Shown here piece after piece: positions 29,668 through 39,555 of a stretch of 64,000 nt of DNA. Origin of the DNA: Sycon ciliatum (Eukaryota; Porifera; Calcarea; Leucosolenida; Sycettidae); NCBI RefSeq assembly GCF_964019385.1, contig NC_088653.1, positions 17,033,887 to 17,097,886 on the forward strand, read 5' to 3'. The position numbers and the translations under genes were made by a program. Within the stretch, counting starts at the first letter, position 1, and every line of letters starts with the position of its first letter. The notes under the pieces were generated by a model. It saw only the letters and a list, made by a program, of their open reading frames with translations, was not told the DNA's origin and made no database searches.

Positions 29668-29766
29668 CATCAATTTTGATACATGTATTCTCATTCATCA
29701 TTTCGTAATGTCCGCTTCACTTATACTATTAATCGCCTTAATGAATTTATTTATTATTAATTTTAC

Positions 29767-29845
29767 ATAGCAGACTCAGCGGAGGACGTTCAGGTTGGTT
29801 GTCACATAACCAACCTGAATGTCCTCCGCTGAGTCTGCCATGTAT
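29767..29845. repeat. Short perfect hairpin
   Basis: CAGACTCAGCGGAGGACGTT and its inverse, with one mismatch over about 33 bases, enclose a loop of seven bases. No ORF; possibly a minimal fold-back element. Confidence 0.85.
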
Positions 29846-30307
29846 TAAGCTCTGTCTCTGACGTTGAGCACTCTCTGCAGCTCGGGGATCAACGGATTTA
29901 GTATTAATGTTATTTATTTCCGCACCTCATAGCATGTCAAGACAGCCAATTGAATAAAGGAGAGGGTGAGACCAACCACGGAAAAAGGAAAATTTCACCG
30001 GCATTCTGCCGAAGAATATGATAGCGTACTTGTTCTGTGGACATAGAAATCCATCGAGAAACCGAGCGGCCATGGGACGCTGGCTTTGCAGCTGCCAGCA
30101 CTGCTGGTCCATTTTTACAGATTTTACCCGAACAACAGTGAGTGTACGGGCCATGATGGTAAGGGCGCCGGCGGCGGTTACTCTACCGGATCTCAATGTC
30201 CACAACGTTAGTAATCCTGCAGCAGTCAGTTATCTACCACAGGCAATCTCACCGTCGCAGCGATAGTAGAACCAATAATAATTTGAAACTCAGATGTTGA
30301 GCCAATA
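29846..30307. other. No recognised feature
   Basis: Overlapping frames on both strands (29927-30205 -, 30018-30266 +) match nothing known to me. GC-rich compared with its surroundings. Confidence 0.3.
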
Positions 30308-30484
30308 ATAAATGTAGAAAGGAAAAGGACCTATGGATACGAGTTAAGAGTAACTCTCCACCACTGTAACCAGATACTATAATTATACAGTCAGTTGCAC
30401 TTTCTGACTGTATATAGTATCTGGTTACAGTGATGGAGAGTTACTCTTAACTCGTATCCGTATGTCCTTTTCCTTTCTATAGAA
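30308..30484. mobile_element. Fold-back MITE, family B, compact copy
   Basis: Near-perfect palindrome: TAGAAAGGAAAAGGAC...GATACGAGTTAAGAGTAACT returns inverted. The centre is an ACAGTCAG/CTGACTGT block. CCAATAATAA stands on both sides. The same arms occur at 32645-32800, 39715-39775, 55747-55876 and 56262-56390. Confidence 0.88.
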
Positions 30485-30531
30485 CCAATAATAAAAATAT
30501 TTTGAAAGGATTGGGGGACTTCGAATTCAAC

Positions 30532-30830
30532 GGATCAGTCGGGGAAGTGAACTGCCTGAAAAGAGAGAAAAAAGACACCAGACCCACCAGGACTCGAGCC
30601 TGGGACCTTGCTTGTCAACTTGTAAGCGCCTTCTGGGTTCAGCCTGGTCCCATAGCTCAGTGGTTAGAGCATTGCTCATGACAAGCAAGGTCCCGGGTTC
30701 GAATCCTGGTGGGTCTGGCAGTTTTTCTTCTCTTTTCAGGCAGCTCACTTCCCCGACTGATCTTTTTGAATTTGTTTTGACGTTTTTTCTCTTTTCAGGC
30801 AGTTCACTTCGCCGACTGATACTTTGAATG
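30532..30830. repeat. tRNA-derived fold-back repeat
   Basis: The block CAGTCGGGGAAGTGAACTGC plus an AGAGAAAAA stretch and the 3' half of a tRNA-like sequence (- strand, 30535-30616) returns inverted at about 30670-30765; a third copy of the outer block is at 30787-30822. It looks like two inverted tRNA-derived SINEs. Confidence 0.75.
30646..30716 (+). repeat. tRNA-like sequence (SINE head)
   Basis: It folds as a cloverleaf: acceptor GGTCCCA/TGGGTCT with one mismatch, D arm GCTC/GAGC, anticodon stem TTGCT/AGCAA, T arm CCGGG-TTCGAAT-CCTGG. A and B boxes (TAGCTCAGTGG, GGTTCGAATCC) are good. The anticodon loop has A rather than T at position 33, so I do not call a functional tRNA. Confidence 0.7.
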
Positions 30831-30910
30831 ATAATATTATTATTTTATTTTTTAACTGGTTTGAGGGAAAGAGACAAACAGGAAAAGTCTGCCGGAAGAA
30901 AAAAGTGACT

Positions 30911-30982
30911 GTCGCCACCAGGACTCGAACCAGGGACCTTCGCTTGTAGCCAGCGATGCTCTAACCACTGAGCTATGGTGCA
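30911..30982 (-). repeat. Second tRNA-like sequence
   Basis: On the - strand: TAGCTCAGTGG A box, anticodon stem TCGCT/AGCGA, B box GGTTCGAGTCC. Acceptor pairing is poor and the anticodon loop lacks T33. It belongs to the same family as 30646-30716. Confidence 0.65.
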
Positions 30983-31040
30983 GTCGTCATTCCAGCAGAG
31001 GCCGTTCAACATTTTCTTCAGACTTCCTATTATTTTAATT

Positions 31041-31152
31041 ACTCAATCTGCGGACAGCATGCTGTTTCGTTCTTTTTGAACTCATCAGCGCAGCACAGAG
31101 AAAATGAGGCCGAACTTGATAGCAATGAAAATAAAAAATTTCCAATCAGGCC
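31041..31152 (-). repeat. Solitary retrozyme unit fragment
   Basis: It matches 13470-13595 from the CTCAATCTGCGGACAG block to GAAAATAAAAAATTTCC. It carries the best preserved ribozyme of the family. Its right end abuts a PLE fragment. Confidence 0.8.
31048..31093 (-). ncRNA. Hammerhead ribozyme, near-ideal
   Basis: On the - strand: stem I CUGCG/CGCAG (five pairs), CUGAUGA, stem II GUUC-AAAAA-GAAC (four pairs), GAAA, stem III ACAGC-AU-GCUGU (five pairs), C at the cleavage site. Every invariant base and all three stems are intact. This is a type I hammerhead. Cleavage is predicted between plus positions 31052 and 31053. Confidence 0.88.
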
Positions 31153-31590
31153 CGAAAAAAAGTGAGAACTGAGATAAAGAGTAAGTGTGACAAATGGGCA
31201 TAAACAGTGCAGAAACAACTCATGAACACGGGGTGCAAACTCACGAAAATAACCTAAGTGCTAAAACATGTTCTTTTTGCTTACACAAATCGGGCTTATG
31301 CGTACGAATACAAACAGCTTCAAGGACCTTCAACTGCTGGACATACTCTTTATCTTAGTTCTCACTTTTTGTAATACTTACCACAAGTTACCCGTCATGT
31401 GTCACACTTCTTTGGATTTTTACCTTTGTTTTTACCTTGATCACTTTAGTTCCGTATTTCCACTGATGATCGGAGCTTGAAAATCGATTTTGGAAACACA
31501 CAAAACCAAACCTTGAACAAATTGTCATGTTGCATGGTGATGTCTGCGACATTCATACTTTTCATAGCTATTACTTTTATCTCCACGTAG
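31153..31590. mobile_element. Shortened PLE palindrome
   Basis: The left part (31153-31325) matches the left arm of 20394-21100 and the right part (31345-31585) matches its right arm, with the centre replaced by a few bases. The endonuclease tail on the right arm is mostly lost. Confidence 0.75.
31457..31496 (+). ncRNA. Hammerhead-like fold in shortened PLE palindrome
   Basis: Identical in layout to 20985-21024, with perfect TTTCCA/TGGAAA stem I and weak stem II. Confidence 0.5.
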
Positions 31591-31913
31591 ATTATTATTA
31601 TTATGTCTCCTTTATTCACTTCTTTCGAAGGCGATAAGCCAGACCCACCGGGAAATATTTCCATAGGTGGGACAGCAAAAATAAAGTGAAAAAATATAAA
31701 GCTAAAAACCAAAGGGACAAGAAATAGGGGAAGGAAGAGGAAGAAAGGAAAGAAACTCAATCCAAACTCCAACATCAAAACAATAATATAGAATCTGCAG
31801 CGACAGGCAAAGTACATCAACCAATGAAGGGAGTAACAAAGGAAATATCAGTCATTATCAGTCGTTATTCAAGTCTCTTAGCTATTGAACATGCAAACGC
31901 AGCAGAGGTGCAT

Positions 31914-32600
31914 CTACATGTTAAGGATAGTTCTTAGTATTTTAATCGAACCTTGTATAGCCTCCTGTTGCACAATAGCCAGGTCTCCTCCCTGCACAGT
32001 CCGAAGGCATACAGGAGTCTCTCCCACCAAGCCTCCCAGGGCACTGACAACCACAGGGACCACGTCGACCTGGGTGAGGGACCAAATCCTGGAAATCTCC
32101 CGCTTCAAGTCATAATATTTCGAGCGCTTTTCAGCCATTTTCTTATTGATGTTGTTCTCACCAGGAACGCTGATGTCTATAATGTAGGCCCGGCGATGCA
32201 CTCCTTGTCATCAACAAGGAGCAGATCGGGCCTGTTTGCTGATAGTTTCAGGTCAGTTGGGACCGAATACTCCCAATAGAGGCGATACCGATCACTTTTG
32301 ACCAATGCCTTGAGCTGGTGGTCGAATCGTGAAGCACCAGTAGGTAGATCCCGTGCTCTACACATTTCGAAGTGCACATACTTTACTATCCGGTTATGAC
32401 GTTCGATGTAACTGGTCCGAGCAAGAACTGGGCAGGCACCGACAATGTGGTCAATTGTTTCTAAGCTGCCCTTGCAAAGCCTGCAATAATTGGCATCAGT
32501 TCGAGCAATTGACTTCATTATGGCGTATTGGTAATTTTTCGTTTTGAGGGATTGGTCTTGTGCTGCCATAATCATGCCTTCAGTTGAAGGTTTCAGTGTC
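31914..32600 (-). pseudogene. LINE C-terminal zinc and nuclease-like tail
   Basis: The - strand encodes EGMIMAAQDQSLKTKNY, a C-x2-C-x8-H-x4-C motif (YCRLC...HIVGAC), a Trp-rich segment and NRPDLLLVDD. After a frameshift near 32190 it continues as YIIDISVPGENN, KRSKYYDLKREISRIW and VVPVVVSALG. This order is a very common C-terminus of invertebrate RT proteins. The RT itself is absent. One frameshift and the missing body mark it as a 5'-truncated, decayed copy. Confidence 0.82.
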
Positions 32601-32644
32601 CTTGATTTCAACCACATGAAGGTTATTATTATTATTATTATTAA

Positions 32645-33020
32645 AAGTAGAAAGGAAAAGGACATATGGAAACGAGTTAAGAGTAACTCTCCACCACTGT
32701 AACTAGATACTATATACAGTCAGAAAGTGCAACAACTAGGCACAAAACTGACAGAGTACTGAGACATTCGACGTCCTGACACCTAGCTTCAATACCCGAG
32801 TTTCAAATTATTATTATTATTATTATTATTATTATGGACTCGAATGGAGAAAAGGACCAAGGAACCACAAGTTATGCTACAATGTCCACATTCACCACTA
32901 GTGACTTGACAATCAGCTGATGCGATAACATTTCATAATACTGACCAACCGTACTGATGTTCTACACCTGTCAATCAGCTCTAGCACATCTAGTTAGTCT
33001 TGTAGTTCCTTGTTCCTTTT
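32645..33020. repeat. Fold-back MITE family B half joined to family A copy
   Basis: 32645-32800 is a left arm of family B; after an (ATT)n run, 32835-33020 is a copy of family A. The outer ends, AGAAAGGAAAAGGAC and CCTTTTCTTTTCT, are inverted, so the two families may share ends. Confidence 0.65.
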
Positions 33021-33540
33021 CTTTTCTATAAATATGAGAGTTGGTGGGTCGACCTGCGTTGATCAGGAGCGGTTTATGACCCATGCTAGTTTGATAGTAG
33101 CATGCGAAAGGTCAGTTGCGGAGGAGCTCCCGCATCCGTGTGTTTCAGAATATGTGGAGTGTAGTGTGAGAGTAAGAAATGGGATGAGGAGGGTACACTA
33201 GGGTGGGTCAGAATTTGAAAGCTGTCTTCAGGCAAGGAAACTGGAAAAGACAGCAAGCTCTGTTGTGTGCACGGGAAATCTGCGCATGCGCAGTGCGTGC
33301 GGGCATGTGATGTTTACGATACACGGCCGTATGTGGAGGGAGCAATATCTTGCACACACGTAAAGAGGGTCATGTGACCCGTTATAAAGGGCAAACAGCG
33401 AAGCAATGGTACGTGACTGTTAACAACGGTTAACTCATACGTTAACCGAACATTTAAAATAAAGAATTTCTAGAACTTTTTCTCGTGACTATCATACACA
33501 AGAAAACGTTCTGGAAATTTTTCATTTACTTTCACGTTAA
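33021..33540. other. No recognised feature
   Basis: A 63-codon frame (33010-33201, +) is not recognised. A GCGCATGCGCAGTGCG stretch near 33282-33297 is notable for NRF-1-like palindromic character. No exon called. Confidence 0.3.
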
Positions 33541-33900
33541 TAGAGAGGTTAAGTTACACGTTTTTGCCTTTTTTTCAAAACGCGGTGCAAATCTCACGTT
33601 ACGTGTAATTTTTAGAGGTTAAGTTACACGTGCGACGTGACGTGAACTCCTTCTTGCCTGGCAGGATTCGGGTTAAGTTCGCACGAATATCAAATCTTCC
33701 AACAAACTCGATAAAACTCCGGAAACTCACACAAATTCGATCGGGATAACCAAGCGAAACTTCCAAAAACCCACGTCATGAACTTACGTGCGGGACAGTC
33801 AACTCACGTAAAACATGTCAAATTTTTCGTGAGTTTTTTTTTACTTTTTGACGTAAAAGTTCACGGACGTAAGAATTTTACGTGAAACTTAACCTCTCTA
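33541..33900. mobile_element. 360-bp MITE
   Basis: TAGAGAGGTTAAGTTACACG at the left returns as CGTGAAACTTAACCTCTCTA at the right (one mismatch). TAATA or TA flanks both sides. The interior repeats AAGTTACACGT and CACGTAA motifs; no ORF. Confidence 0.85.
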
Positions 33901-33902
33901 AT

Positions 33903-34090
33903 AGAAAGGACCAATAAGTTACTAACTATGACTAACATTCCACCAAGGTAACGAGATCTTATACACTCAGATAGTGCGACAACAAGGCACAAAACCGACA
34001 GGGATATTGAGAGGTGTTGTGCCTCGTTGTGGCACTGTCTGACTGTATATGGCGTCGGGCTAGTCTTCTCCTAGTCTTGAGAATATAAGT
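33903..34090. repeat. Diverged hairpin related to family B
   Basis: AGATAGTGCGACAACAAGGCAC (33969-33990) returns imperfectly inverted near 34015-34050, ending in CTGACTGTATA as in family B. Confidence 0.6.
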
Positions 34091-34257
34091 ACAAGTGAAC
34101 CAAGGAGTTGTAGCCCCTGTGTGTGAGAGTTGATGGAAATACACAGAGTAGTGCGTAGTAGAATCCATATAACGTGATTTACTACACAGGGCACATGTTA
34201 CCGGCCGTGACATCAAGGAATACATCGGATTAATGGAAGGGACATATAAGACCAGAT

Positions 34258-34355
34258 TCATTGGTCATCAATAATATTATTGGTTAAGATTCATTGGTCA
34301 TCGATTGGTTAAGATTCATTGGTCATCAATTGGTTACGGTTTATTGGTCATCAAT
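34258..34355 (+). repeat. Short tandem repeat with ATTGG motifs
   Basis: About four copies of a 27-28 bp unit containing ATTCATTGGTCATC and ATTGGTTAAG. Confidence 0.85.
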
Positions 34356-34423
34356 ACCATTCGCAACCTTTTAAAAGCGTGAAACCTCAACGAGACTGTC
34401 TACACATATTTGGAGATTGAAGG

Positions 34424-34537
34424 ATGGAAAAAATCCCATACAGTATCAGGTGGTCCATTGTAAGGAGAGCCGCAATATACTCCAACATCTCGAAGCGTTA
34501 CAACCTGTGTCTGGCCGAGAAGCTAGAGACTGCCTAG
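34424..34537 (+). pseudogene. PLE endonuclease tail fragment
   Basis: The frame reads [16 protein letters not shown] followed by [10 protein letters not shown], the late part of a PLE GIY-YIG endonuclease, before a stop at 34535. It belongs to a different PLE family from 28.3-29.3 kb and is close to the one at 37.2-37.4 kb. Confidence 0.75.
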
Positions 34538-34684
34538 GTCGTTCAGACCCGCTCCCTCACGTGACAAGAGGTCAGAGCTAGTGTCCAAGTGTCGTCATGA
34601 AAACAAGCTCTACCTTCGTAACTTTGTCTGCAATATCACCTGCTGCATCTAGCTCTGTACAAGTAGTCATCTTGCCTGGTTTGT

Positions 34685-34746
34685 TTGTGTGCGTGCGCGT
34701 GCGTGCGTGCGTGCGCGCGCGTGCGTGTGTGTGTGTGTGTGTGTGA
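34685..34746 (+). repeat. (GT/GC)n microsatellite
   Basis: Alternating GTGC and GTGT repeats of about 60 bases. Confidence 0.95.
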
Positions 34747-35720
34747 TTGACGACTTGCACTAACTCTGTTATTTTTGTTTGTCATTTTTAACATTTTTTA
34801 ACTTGCCCAGCATCACTTCAGCAAATAGGAAAAAGTCCCTGAAGGCTTACAGGTCACCATATGCCCAAGTGTTGAAGTACTATATTCTACCCAGCATAGC
34901 TGATCTACTTAAACAGGGTAGGTTTTTTGTCTCAGGTGGGTAGGGGGGGGGGGGGTAATCCTACTTCTTGGATATTGTAGTGAGCAGAAAGAATGGAAAC
35001 CTGTCCTAAGGTCTCAAAGACTCATAACTGCCAACATTCATTCCAATCTTGATCAAATCTGTCGCATGAGTTTTGTGCCTTTGTTGGACACTCATACATT
35101 GTTTATCTGGGTGATCTGGGACTGAGCATTGCCTGTAATTTTGAAACGTCCGTAACTACGAATCACATGCATTTTGATGGGCAAAGGCCATAGAAATAGC
35201 GTAAATATGGCATCACTGTCTCCACAAACATGTGACAAAAAACTCAGAAGAGTACTAAAATTTCCACTGAGACTCACCCAAAGCGTGCTTGATAGACGGA
35301 AGTGCCGGTAACTTTGGTGACCAGTGAACTGAGGTACATGTATGAGTGTATTTCTCTTTATGGTGAAAAAGAAGGACAAAATGTTACGAGTTATGACTAA
35401 CTGTCCGAGTATTTCTCTTTCTTTGAAAATAATAATTAACTCTACCGTCGTGTCCACGCACATTATACGCTGACAGGTCAGTCAAGAACTCTGGCGAACC
35501 AAAAACAAGATAAGGCTGCGCCACAGCTAGTACTTTTAAAGCCGTCGTGCTTCTCTCGATAGCTGGCGAAATGACAGTCCCAAAGCTCCAATTTTATGAT
35601 TTTCTTTGGGAAGACTATGATCAACGTCAACATGCACTGGCCATAATTGCCACTCAGGTACCATGGCAGGGGACTGCGCTTAGCATTCTTCCAGCAATTG
35701 GTAGCTGGAGATCATGCGTA
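34747..35720. other. No recognised feature
   Basis: Nearly 1 kb without a match to any family I know. It holds a G-run near 34945-34956 and a 70-codon + frame (35547-35759) of unknown nature. Confidence 0.3.
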
Positions 35721-35724
35721 TCTA

Positions 35725-35901
35725 CAGTAATACCTGGTGTAAGCGACCTCTGGGTTTAGCAACCACCTGCTCTTAACGACCATTTGTCCATGCACCGACA
35801 GTTCTACACAGACACAGCGAGACCTGGTTCTAAAGACCACCTGACATTAACGACCGCTTTTGCTTGCACCGTGGGGTAGTCGCTTAAATCAGCTTTTACT
35901 G
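35725..35901. mobile_element. 177-bp pogo-like MITE
   Basis: CAGTAATACCTGGTGTAAGCGAC at the left; the right end inverted reads CAGTAAAAGCTGATTTAAGCGAC. Internal TTAACGACC motifs fit non-autonomous pogo/Tigger elements. Confidence 0.75.
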
Positions 35902-35903
35902 CG

Positions 35904-36081
35904 CAGTAAAACCTGTCATGGCGACCACTCGGACAAGGTGACCACCTGTCCCCGAAGACCACTGAAACCAGGATCAAGGGATGCTATATCCAGTCAAATG
36001 ACCCTGGTTAAGGAGACCACCTAGTAGCAGGGACCACGTTTTGAAGGTCCCTTGAGCGGTCGTCTTAGACAAGGTTCACTG
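35904..36081. mobile_element. 178-bp pogo-like MITE, adjacent
   Basis: CAGTAAAACCTGTCATGGCGACC at the left; the right end inverted reads CAGTGAACCTTGTCTAAGACGACC. It lies two bases from the previous one, in tandem. Confidence 0.75.
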
Positions 36082-36371
36082 CACAAGTATGTGTAAAGGA
36101 GGTTCCAGGCTGTCCAATAGAGTGGGCTAAACTGAAAGGCAGAGCTAGTTCAAACAAGAATAGGAATTGACCAAGGTATTCCAAAACCTCGGACTGAACA
36201 TAATGATGCAGACAGACGTGAAGAGAGTCGACTTTCTGGATGTGACATTGGACCTGAACTCTGGGAAGCACTGCCCTTACCGGAAACCGAACGACAAGCC
36301 GCTGTATATCAACTACCAGTCACACCATCCACCCACAATCATCCAGAACTTGCCAGCATCGATCTGCAGAA

Positions 36372-36424
36372 GATTTTGAACACATTGGAAATATCATAAT
36401 AATTTAATATGATATTTCCAATGT
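36372..36424. repeat. Hairpin inserted in PLE coding sequence
   Basis: CACATTGGAAATATCAT and its inverse ATGATATTTCCAATGTG (one base offset) enclose a nine-base loop. It interrupts the PLE frame and creates a stop. Confidence 0.85.
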
Positions 36425-36720
36425 GGTCAAAGAATCGACTCCAATCTACAGTGACGTACTGAGAGAAAGAGTGGATACCTGGAGAACTTACAGTACTTTG
36501 ACGAGCGGAAAAACGCACAAGACAACGCCACAAGAAAGAAGAAAAGGAATCGTCACGGGAACATTATTGTTTAATCCACCATTCAGCAAGAACGCCGCAA
36601 CCGACATCGGACACCGCTTCCTCCAGGTAGCGGCCAAACACTTCCCTAAAGTCTCAAGTCTCAACAAAATCTTCAACCGTAAATCCGTTAAAGTTTGCTA
36701 TAGTTGTATGCAGAATATGG

Positions 36721-37038
36721 CAGGTCTGCCACTTGCTCCGATTTTTCGGAAATCATCCGATTTTTGATTGCCTGTCGGACAAACCGACCGATTTTGTTCC
36801 CAAAGAGGGACAACCGATTATTTTATTTTGAGCGCTTTTAGTCCAGTTGGCCATTCGGCGCTTCCAGGTCGCGTTTGGCCAGTCATTGTACATGTAGGTT
36901 TAAAATGCACGCATGCTTGCATGTGTGTGGACAGTTAAAAATGTGTTCTGGGGTCCCAACAGCAAGCCATTTTCCTTAAAAAAAATCCCCCGGGGGACAC
37001 CCCCGGCTCATTTTCTCCCTCAAAGTGTGCCAGCCCTG
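36721..37038. mobile_element. 318-bp MITE inserted in the PLE
   Basis: Ends CAGGTCTGCCAC and GTGTGCCAGCCCTG are imperfect inverses. ATATGG flanks both sides (36715-36720, 37039-37044) and removing one copy restores a continuous PLE connector. It shares the GGGGGACACCCCC motif with 18431-19690. Confidence 0.78.
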
Positions 37039-37444
37039 ATATGGCCACCATCATCAAACAACACAATAAACACGACTCTACGACCTAAGAAACAAGCCAA
37101 CGGAGGTGATAACTATACCAGGACCTGTATCTGTCGGAAGAAAGAATCATGTCCACTGGACCGAGTGTGAACCATCGTGTATAAGGCGAGAGTCGCCACA
37201 GGTACAGAGAAGAAAGAATATACTGGATCAACAGCAACAACATTCAAACGACACTACTTTAACCACCAATCATCATTCCGCCACAGACAACACGAGAAGG
37301 ACGTCCGCCTATCGCATTACGTCTGGGCCAAGAAGGATAAAGGTAAGGCATGCAGCATTCAATGGGCAATCCACCGCAAAGCAGTGGCCTACAGCAACAA
37401 AGGCAAAGGGTGCTTAAGCTTATGCCTGGTGGAAAAATTGGCAA

Positions 37445-38700
37445 TCGCGCAAAAACCCAAACCCAGTGTCCAGCGGCGCGGATCAGAGAGTCGGGCAAAT
37501 CGGTCATTGCGGCTGTCGTAGCAGCACCAATGCGGAATGAGTGCCCGGAATACAGGTGCAGGCTAGGCACGGTAGATGCTGCCAGCAATGAACGTACAGT
37601 GGTGGTAACTGCCGCACGAGTATGCTTCTGTCCGTCTGCGAGCACAAACAGAGGCGCAGTGGATGGATGATGGCAGGTAGTGAGCAGGTATGCTGTCATC
37701 GCTGCCACGGGGCAGTACGGTTGCGTGGCTCGGCCAACGAACACTGTGACGCCATTGCGGAGTGGATCTGTTTGCGACTTTGGCAGGAACAGCTACATGT
37801 TGCCGTCTGCAAGTCGAGCACCAGTCCTCCGAGTCTCCTCTGTAAATTCGGAACAGCGAATGAAGCCATAAAATGCAAGCAGCATACATGCTTGGTACAG
37901 CAGACGGTCATATCGGTTGAGTAGTTCCATCAACTGGCACGCATCCACTGTCTTGCGGAGCACAGGCATGGTAATAGGCAGGCAAGGTGTGATAACGGCC
38001 GTCCAATGCCCTTACTACTCGTTTCAGCGGCCAGGCATCTCCCAGCGGATCACCCAAGCCATTTTGAATTTGGGCGTTGCGCACTCGCGGTACTGAGGTA
38101 AACAGAGATAGTACATGGTCTTACTGAGCGAGCAAGGAATGCGGCAAAGCAACTTAGCTGATAGTCAGTAGCTGGGAAGGGTTTCCAGTGGTACAACTGG
38201 CAGTAAGCACTATAATCTGCTCTCACCGGTCGAATAGGTGCACCGTGTGTTCCGGGCAACGGCACAACCAGCGTAGCAGCTTCCTTCCCCATGTACAGGG
38301 ACCAGATCACTTCGTCTGGTAGGTTCTTGGCGTTGGGAACGAGCCGCCGAAATGCCTGCATAGAGAAGCGTGACAGAGAATCAGCAATCAGATTCTTGTT
38401 CCCTGCAATATGGATGGCTGAAATGGTAAAGTTATGTTTGGCGCAGACAAAGAAAAGTCCGCGGAGTAGTTGCATCAGTGGGGCTGATTTGCTACTGCCC
38501 GACTTTACACAGTCCACGACTGCAGAATTATCGAAGTGAAGAAGGATACGGAGCTTTGCCTAGGCATGGCCCCAAGTGGCGACTACCAGCTAGGGCATAC
38601 AGCTCCTTCCAAGTGATGTCTCTCTCTCTCTCCACTTCTTCTCGGGTCCAAGCGCCGTTGACCAGTAGAGTGCACAGATAACAATCCTGGACCAGCTAGA
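37445..38700 (-). pseudogene. DIRS-like RNase H and tyrosine recombinase remnant
   Basis: On the - strand: ITWKELYAL and DNSAVVD of a DIRS-type RNase H, then HIAGNKNLIADSLSR (38517-38340), then a recombinase N-terminus (LARSVRPCTISVYLS), and in a shifted frame FYGFIRCSEFTEETRR and HSFRIGAATTAA...AAGHW (37889-37460). The conserved His-x-x-Arg and the later His of the recombinase are present. The element stops right after AAGHW, before the catalytic tyrosine, at the junction with the PLE. At least two frameshifts occur. DIRS elements integrate with this recombinase instead of a DDE integrase. Confidence 0.8.
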
Positions 38701-38829
38701 GGTTGATGCAGATATCCAAATCACTTCGTGATGTTCCGTGCTGAACCGGTCCTGGTGCTGGAAGGCCATGTTTGATTTCACCCAAATGGAAACTCTGCCT
38801 CCATGAGCGTTTCTGGCATGCCGGATTGG

Positions 38830-39555
38830 GGGAGCTGCTGCATCGTTCGTGTGGGATGGTCTAGCTCTGCGGTATGGATGGCAGCCCAGCCGCCTACCAT
38901 CAGCGTGTGTGTGTGGTGAGCCATTCGATGTGACCCACGCTCTTTCCTGCAGCACTGGCGGCTACCCGACAATCTGTCACAACGAGCTTCGTGACGTGAC
39001 AGCGAATCTGCTCAAGAGAGTTGCCACGAATGTGGCAGTCGAGCCTCGAATCCAGCCACCAACTGGAGAAAGGCTGCAGTACCGAACGGCAATCACTGAC
39101 GACCAGGCCCGATTGGATGTGGCGGCTAGTGGTGTGTGGGGTGGACGATTCGAAGGTGTGTTTCTTGATGTACGGGTTTTCAACCCTTTCGCGCAATCGA
39201 ATCGGACTTCCTCACTCACCAGCACGTACAAGCACCATGAGAAGGAAAGGCGTTGACACTATGGCCAACGCGTCAGGGATGTTGAGCATGCCATCTTCCT
39301 ACCACTGGTTTTCTCAGCCAGTGGTGGGATGGGGAAATCCGCCACCAGCTTCTACAAGCGTGCCGCGTCTCTGATCTCAGAGAAGTCGAAAGAGCCATAC
39401 AACCAAGTCGTGTCGTGGATCCGGTGCCGACTGTCTTTTGCCCTCCTGAAATCCAGCATTGCTTGTTTGCGGGGCGCACAGCGAATTCGTCCCCCGCCAG
39501 CCATAGACTTCTCTGTCGTGACTGTGGTGGCTGAAGCGGATATCTGGTCTTGAGG
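38830..39555 (+). pseudogene. Retroelement C-terminal Zn-nuclease module, unsplit copy
   Basis: Same module as 21960-25200: LALRYGW, CVCGEPFDVTHALSC zinc motif, HNELRDVTANLL, ARLDVAASGVWGGRF, FLDVRVFNPF, then after a stop at about 39254 and a frameshift, VFSASGGMGKSATSFYKR and IRCRLSFALLKSSIACLRG. The frame ends near 39552. No RT lies upstream; the left edge meets the DIRS remnant. Confidence 0.8.

Larger units (their letters stand above)
27523..29741 (-). mobile_element. Penelope-like element with inverted copies of its 3' end
   Basis: The core is a - strand PLE remnant coding for an endonuclease. Its 3' part (27523-28393, less the MITE at 27678-28089) is repeated in inverse orientation at 29281-29741. 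The match covers the last 25 or so codons of the endonuclease, the 3' UTR and a hammerhead-like fold. The right arm itself can be read as endonuclease tail, stop and UTR on the + strand. Inverted terminal copies fit what is known of PLE insertion structures. The RT domain is absent. Confidence 0.85.
36167..37444 (+). pseudogene. PLE remnant: RT tail to GIY-YIG endonuclease
   Basis: Pieces in order: end of RT thumb (VDFLDVTLDLNSGK, PYRKPNDKPLY, 36167-36370), a hairpin insertion, a connector with LLFNPPFSKN and CYSCMQNM (36423-36720), a 318-bp insertion, then MATIIKQHN from 37042 and an endonuclease with TEKKEYTGSTATTFK, LSHYVWAKK and LCLVEKL (37177-37440). Several stops and shifts are present, for example near 37088. 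It ends abruptly where a DIRS-like remnant of opposite strand begins. This is a classic cnidarian/sponge-type PLE arrangement. Confidence 0.85.

Noticed and set aside
33282-33297. GCGCATGCGCAGTGCG as an NRF-1 promoter site
   Set aside because: A single palindromic motif with no gene start nearby is not enough.
37445-38700. A working tyrosine recombinase
   Set aside because: Frames are broken and the segment that should hold the catalytic tyrosine is missing.
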